Shown here one piece after another: positions 31,444 to 35,252 of a DNA stretch of 35,252 nt (position 1 is the first letter of the stretch; every line of letters starts with the position of its first letter). The stretch is from the NCBI GenBank assembly GCA_020247085.1, contig JADCJJ010000189.1, forward strand, positions 1 through 35,252, written 5' to 3'. The notes below the pieces were generated by a model. That model saw nothing but the letters and a program-made list of their open reading frames with translations, did not search any database and was not told the origin of the DNA. The DNA comes from Myxococcaceae bacterium. GTDB lineage: Bacteria; Myxococcota; Myxococcia; Myxococcales; Myxococcaceae. The position numbers and the translations under genes were made by a program.

Positions 31444-33237
31444 TCAGAAGATGCCTCCCTCGCGGTACTGGCCCCACACCTTGCGGAAGACATCCGAGAT
31501 CTCGCCCAGCGTCGCGTAGGCCTTCACCGCTTCGAGCACCGGCGGCATGAGGTTCTGCTGCTCGTCGCGGCAGGCGGCCTCGACCTTCGAGAGGCAGGCA
31601 GTGACGGCGGCCGGGTCGCGCTCCCGCTTGACGGCCTGGAGCCGGTCGACCTGCTCCTGCGCCACCCGCTCGTCGATCTTGAGCAGCTCGATGTTCGAGG
31701 CGCCCGAGGCGGACTTGAACGCGTTGACGCCGACGATCAGCCGCTCCCCCTGCTCGACCTCGCGCTGGAAGCGGTAGGCCGACTCGCCGATCTCCTTCTG
31801 CGGGAAGCCCTCTTCGACGGCGCGAATGATGCCGCCCATCTCGTCGATGCGGCGCAGGTAGTCGAAGGCGCGCCGCTCCATCTCGTCGGTGAGGTGCTCG
31901 ACGTAGTAACTGCCGGCGAGCGGGTCGACGACGCGATCGGCGCCCGACTCGTGGGCGATGATCTGCTGGGTCCGCAGCGCGATGGTGACGGCCTCTTCGG
32001 TGGGCAGCGCGTAGGTCTCGTCGAGCGAGTTGGTGTGCAGCGACTGGGTGCCGCCCAGCACCGCCGCGAAGGCCTGCAGCGCGACGCGCGCCACGTTGTT
32101 GTACGGCTGCTGCGCGGTGAGCGAGACGCCGGCGGTCTGCGCGTGAGTGCGGAGCATCATGGCCCGCGGGTCCTTCGCGCCGAAGCGGTCGCGCATGATC
32201 TTCGCCCACATGCGGCGCGCCGCGCGGAACTTCGCGACCTCTTCGAAGAAGTCGTTGTGCACGTCCCAGAAGAACGAGAGCCGCGGCGCGAAGTCATCGA
32301 CGTTCATGCCGCGCTTGACGCCCTCTTCGACGTAGCCGATGCCGTCGGCGATGGTGAAGGCGAGCTCCTGCACCGCCGTCGCCCCGGCCTCTCTGATGTG
32401 GTACCCGCTGATCGACACCGGGTTCCACTTCGGCATGTGCCGGGCGCAGAACTCGACCATGTCGGTGACGATGCGCACCGCCGGGCGTGGGCCGACGATC
32501 CACTCCTTCTGGGCGATGAACTCCTTGAGCATGTCGTTCTGAATGGTGCCGCCGAGCAGGTGCATCGGCACGCCCTGCTTCTCGGCGACGGCGATGTACA
32601 TGCACAGGGCGACGATGGCCGACGCGTTGATGGTCATCGACGTCGTCACCTGGTCGAGCCTGATGCCGTCGAAGAGGATCTCGAAGTCCTTCAGGGTCGA
32701 GATGGCGACGCCCTCTTTCCCGACCTCGCCGCGCGACATCGGGTGGTCGGCGTCGTAGCCCATGAGGGCGGGCATATCGAAGGCGGTCGAAAGACCCGTC
32801 ATGCCCTGGCTGATGAGGTACTTGAAGCGGCGGTTGGTGTCGGCGGGGCCACCGAAGCCAGCGAACTGCCGCATCGTCCACAGGCGGGAGCGGTACATCG
32901 TCGGCTGCGGCCCGCGGGTGAACGGGAACTCGCCCGGCAAGCCGAGGTCCTCGAGGCGCTCGCCGCGCCGGTCGGCGGCGGTGAACACGTCGGGGAGCGG
33001 GATGCCGGAGTCGTTGAGGAAGGCCGCCTTGCGCGTCGGCATCTTCTCGAGCGACTTCGCGAGCGTCGTCTTGCGCCAGCGGGCGACGTCGGTCGAGAGC
33101 TGCTTCAGCGTAGCGGCGTCGTAGGGGCTGGCCGCGCGGCGCTTCGGCGCCTTGCGCTTCGCCGATTCAGCCTTCGTCGCCGGCCTCTTCTTCGCCCTCG
33201 CCTTCGACAGGGACAGCTTCTTCGCGCTCTTCGCCAT
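31444..33237 (-). CDS. icmA: Acyl-CoA mutase large subunit, isobutyryl-CoA mutase (IcmA)-like
   Basis: 597 residues, the TIM-barrel catalytic chain of the methylmalonyl-CoA mutase family without the B12 domain, which is supplied by icmB. Family blocks are all present: [70 protein letters not shown] and [13 protein letters not shown]. Substrate residues differ from methylmalonyl-CoA mutase: Phe125 replaces the Tyr89 equivalent and Gln243 replaces the Arg207 equivalent. This is the Phe/Gln pair of isobutyryl-CoA mutase, with the same spacing of 118. The product is therefore predicted to interconvert isobutyryl- and n-butyryl-CoA. The first 38 residues are Lys/Arg/Ala-rich, an unusual extension. 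Starts at ATG 33237; the ORF-track start at 33300 is less likely. No MeaB-type G-protein chaperone lies in the window. Confidence 0.85.
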   Translation of the reverse strand: MAKSAKKLSLSKARAKKRPATKAESAKRKAPKRRAASPYDAATLKQLSTDVARWRKTTLAKSLEKMPTRKAAFLNDSGIPLPDVFTAADRRGERLEDLGLPGEFPFTRGPQPTMYRSRLWTMRQFAGFGGPADTNRRFKYLISQGMTGLSTAFDMPALMGYDADHPMSRGEVGKEGVAISTLKDFEILFDGIRLDQVTTSMTINASAIVALCMYIAVAEKQGVPMHLLGGTIQNDMLKEFIAQKEWIVGPRPAVRIVTDMVEFCARHMPKWNPVSISGYHIREAGATAVQELAFTIADGIGYVEEGVKRGMNVDDFAPRLSFFWDVHNDFFEEVAKFRAARRMWAKIMRDRFGAKDPRAMMLRTHAQTAGVSLTAQQPYNNVARVALQAFAAVLGGTQSLHTNSLDETYALPTEEAVTIALRTQQIIAHESGADRVVDPLAGSYYVEHLTDEMERRAFDYLRRIDEMGGIIRAVEEGFPQKEIGESAYRFQREVEQGERLIVGVNAFKSASGASNIELLKIDERVAQEQVDRLQAVKRERDPAAVTACLSKVEAACRDEQQNLMPPVLEAVKAYATLGEISDVFRKVWGQYREGGIF

Positions 33238-33331
33238 GCGGGGGCCATAGCATCGTGGTTTCACCCTGGCGAGGCGGTCGCCCGGCGCGGCGGGGTGCAC
33301 CGTGTCACGCGGCGCGAAGGGGGGCGGGCCT

Positions 33332-34522
33332 TCAGCGGAGCGTGGCGCCGGCCCAGGCTCGCAGCCGCTCGACCCCTGCGGCGAGCACCGCGTCGCTCTT
33401 GCAGAAGGCGAACCGCGCCAGCCCGTGCACCCCGGCAGCGTGCTCGGCCGTGTAGAAGACCGACGGCGGAATGGCGGCCACCCCCGCCTCCCGCAAGAGC
33501 CGCCGGCAGAACGCGACGTCGTCTTCGCCGGCGGCGCGGTGCCGGTCGGTGCGCGCCATGACGAAGTAGCTGCCGCGCGGCACCAGCGGCTCGAAGCCGG
33601 CCGCCTCGAGCCCCTCGACCAGGAAGTCGCGCCGCCGCCGGTACTCGTCGGCGAACCCCGAGAAGTACGAGTCGGGCAGGCGGAGCGCCGTGGCGAGGGC
33701 GACCTGGAGCGGGTGCGCGACGGCGAAGGTGACCCACTGGTGGGCCTTCTGCGTCGCGCGAACGAGCGGCGCCGGGCCCAGCGCCCAGCCGAGCTTCCAC
33801 CCGGTGAACGAGAAGCTCTTGCCCCCGCTCGAGACGGTGAGCGTCTGCTCCGGCGCCAGCAGCGCAGGGCGCAGGTGCGTGCCGGGCCCGAAGACGAGGT
33901 GCTCGTACACCTCGTCGCTCAGCACCACCGCCCCGTGCCTGGCCGCCAGCGCGTGAATGCGCTCGAGCTCGTCGCGCGTGTACAGCTTGCCCGTCGGGTT
34001 GTGCGGGGTGTTGACGACGACGAGCTTCGTACGGGCCCCGAAGGCGGCGCGCAGCTCGGCCTCGTCGAACGTCCACTCGCCGTCGGCCCCGGCCGGCGGC
34101 CGCAGCGGTACGAAGCGCGGCACCCCGCCGGCCATCTGCACGCTGGCGAGGTACGAGTCGTAGAAGGGCTCGAAGAGCACCACCTCGTCGCCCGGATCCA
34201 CCAGCCCCATCACCGCGTCGAAGATCGCCTCGGTCGCGCCGCAGGTGATCGTCACCTCGGTGTCGGCGTCGACGCGTTGCCCGTAGAAGCGCAGCGCGTG
34301 CTCCGCGACGGCCCTCCGCAGCGCCGCGCTGCCCGTGGTGACGGCGTACTGGTTGAAGCCCCCGCGGATGGCCTCGATGGCCGCCTCCTTCACCGCCGCG
34401 GGCCCGTCGAAGTCCGGGAACCCCTGACCAAGGTTCACCGCGCCGAGCTCGGCGGCGAGCCTCGACATCTCGGTGAAGATGGTGGTGCCAAACGGCGTGA
34501 CGCGTGCGCTCTCCAGGGCCAT
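33332..34522 (-). CDS. PLP-dependent class I aminotransferase (methionine/kynurenine aminotransferase-like)
   Basis: 396 residues, fold type I aminotransferase. Visible motifs: [14 protein letters not shown] near the start, [33 protein letters not shown] with the PLP-contacting Asn, [11 protein letters not shown], and the PLP lysine in [17 protein letters not shown]. The FPDFDGP and FSFTGWK wording is that of the YbdL/kynurenine-aminotransferase group, which uses methionine or aromatic amino acids with 2-oxo acids. The exact substrate is not determined. ATG 34522; the mutase operon starts 94 bases downstream on the same strand, so a link to amino-acid-derived acyl-CoA is possible but unproven. 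The tail-anchored gene ends 46 bases upstream. Confidence 0.9.
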   Translation of the reverse strand: MALESARVTPFGTTIFTEMSRLAAELGAVNLGQGFPDFDGPAAVKEAAIEAIRGGFNQYAVTTGSAALRRAVAEHALRFYGQRVDADTEVTITCGATEAIFDAVMGLVDPGDEVVLFEPFYDSYLASVQMAGGVPRFVPLRPPAGADGEWTFDEAELRAAFGARTKLVVVNTPHNPTGKLYTRDELERIHALAARHGAVVLSDEVYEHLVFGPGTHLRPALLAPEQTLTVSSGGKSFSFTGWKLGWALGPAPLVRATQKAHQWVTFAVAHPLQVALATALRLPDSYFSGFADEYRRRRDFLVEGLEAAGFEPLVPRGSYFVMARTDRHRAAGEDDVAFCRRLLREAGVAAIPPSVFYTAEHAAGVHGLARFAFCKSDAVLAAGVERLRAWAGATLR

Positions 34523-34568
34523 GCGCTCGTGTAGCCCAGCTGGCGCCCGTCAACGAACCCCTCTCGCC

Positions 34569-35144
34569 TCACCCGCAGCTCGAGCGCCAGGCGAGCAGCA
34601 CCCCGAGGAGCGTCAGCGCCGCCCCGCCGACGAGCCCCATCGTGCCGATCGACCGGCGTCGCGCCGCCTCGCGGTCCGCCTCCCGTCGCGAGGCCGCCTC
34701 GAGCGCCGCCGGCCCGGGCGTGGACCCGGGCGCGGGCGCGCCGGGCACCTCTCCGTCGCGGAGCCCCAGCACGCCGCGCACGTGGGCGATGAGCCGATCT
34801 GCGCCGCGGTAGCCCGAGAGCGCGCTCGAGATACGGGCCAGGCGATCGGGCGACGGCGCCGCGTCCCACTCCACGGCCTCGGCCGGCCGCCCCGCCCTCG
34901 CGCCCGCGGCCCCCGCCCCGGTGCGGAAGACCCCCGCCACCCACACCAGCACCTCGTCGAACAGCCGCAGCTCCTGCCGTGTGACGCGCCCGTCGGCGTC
35001 GAGCTCCGAGATGAGCTCGGCCCCGCGCGCGCTCCGATGCCAGATGGTGCGATGCCCCGAGGGGTTCGCCGGCGACTCGACGGCCCTCACCCGGCACATC
35101 GCCTCGACCGCCGCCGCACGCTCCTCCGAAGTCCGCTCCACCAT
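34569..35144 (-). CDS. Tail-anchored protein with an EF-hand-like loop
   Basis: 191 residues, unrecognised. Near residue 46 is ELDADGRVTRQEL, which fits a 12-residue EF-hand loop (acidic at 1, 3, 5, Gly at 6, hydrophobic at 8, Glu at 12). A second half rich in Ala/Pro/Gly/Arg leads to one C-terminal transmembrane helix (about 165-186, TMGLVGGAALTLLGVLLAW) with a two- or three-residue tail, so it looks tail-anchored, with the bulk in the cytoplasm. No catalytic motif is seen. Starts at ATG 35144. Same strand as the aminotransferase gene downstream (46-base gap). The last 108 bases of the window show no other gene. Confidence 0.6.
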   Translation of the reverse strand: MVERTSEERAAAVEAMCRVRAVESPANPSGHRTIWHRSARGAELISELDADGRVTRQELRLFDEVLVWVAGVFRTGAGAAGARAGRPAEAVEWDAAPSPDRLARISSALSGYRGADRLIAHVRGVLGLRDGEVPGAPAPGSTPGPAALEAASRREADREAARRRSIGTMGLVGGAALTLLGVLLAWRSSCG

Positions 35145-35252
35145 CCCCGCTGGACCCTACCGCAGCGCCGGGGCGCCCGCCGCTGCCGTCGCGCCTCGAC
35201 GCGGAGCCCTGTTGGCGGGGCCGAGGCCGCGTCCCCGGAATGTTGCATTCGA

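Noticed and set aside
31444-33237. Plain methylmalonyl-CoA mutase assignment
   Set aside because: The two substrate-discriminating positions carry Phe and Gln, as in isobutyryl-CoA mutase, not Tyr and Arg.
33124-33237. Repeat array or CRISPR-like periodicity in the ctt-rich segment
   Set aside because: It is the Lys-rich coding start of the mutase gene; no regular repeat unit or spacer structure.
30592-33561. 989-residue plus-strand ORF opposite the mutase operon
   Set aside because: Antisense shadow; the minus strand carries IcmA with all family blocks.

Overview
The window looks like a chromosomal segment of a high-GC Myxococcota (myxobacterium-like) bacterium. The evidence is very strong G/C preference at third codon positions, a Ser/Thr kinase fused to TPRs, a PilZ-Hsp70 fusion, an AgmX/PglI-like C-terminal domain, many lipoproteins and frequent GTG/TTG starts. 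I see no tRNA, rRNA, CRISPR array, insertion sequence, phage or integrase signal. Coding density is very high; the longest gap is 188 bp (11125-11312), so no gene-free stretch exceeds 300 bp. Genus is not decidable from sequence alone.

Layout. 150-2960 (+) is RNase R. On the minus strand follow a tRNA-dihydrouridine synthase and mutS2, overlapping by 4 bp. 6470-11882 (+) holds two exported TPR proteins, a NamZ/DUF1343 muramidase-family protein, a degenerate metallophosphoesterase-like protein, nadD and a small lipoprotein. 11971-15761 (-) is a tight operon: unknown helical protein, YfgM-like TPR membrane protein, BamB-like beta-propeller lipoprotein, MutT-type Nudix hydrolase and YprB-type RNase H-fold protein. 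15855-18698 (+) is the kinase-TPR receptor, followed by a minus-strand DUF4124 coiled-coil protein. 19548-22578 (+) is PlsB with, one base downstream, a small protein strikingly like animal fatty-acid-binding proteins (FABP). It overlaps tail-to-tail with a minus-strand HExxH protein, which follows a beta-propeller lipoprotein. 24203-28164 (+) holds an HtrA-like protease, the PilZ-Hsp70 fusion and a DUF697-SHOCT protein. 28182-35144 (-) holds an acyl-CoA mutase cluster (large subunit, an apparently interrupted unknown gene, methyltransferase, B12-binding small subunit, HMG-CoA lyase), preceded by an aminotransferase and a tail-anchored unknown protein.

How the genes work together. Three functional groups stand out. 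The first is envelope biogenesis and surveillance: YfgM/BamB-like pair, HtrA, PilZ-Hsp70, lipoproteins. The second is lipid and acyl handling: PlsB plus the FABP-like protein, and the acyl-CoA mutase with HMG-CoA lyase, which fits branched-chain acyl-CoA metabolism. The third is nucleic-acid and cofactor housekeeping: RNase R, Dus, MutS2, NadD, MutT.

Strongest leads. (1) The bacterial FABP-like protein coupled to plsB. (2) The PilZ-Hsp70 fusion with substituted ATPase-site residues. (3) The mutase, which carries the Phe/Gln pair of isobutyryl-CoA mutase, at the same 118-residue spacing, rather than the Tyr/Arg pair of methylmalonyl-CoA mutase. (4) An in-frame TGA splitting an otherwise continuous reading frame inside the mutase operon. 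(5) A metallophosphoesterase fold that has lost its metal ligands.
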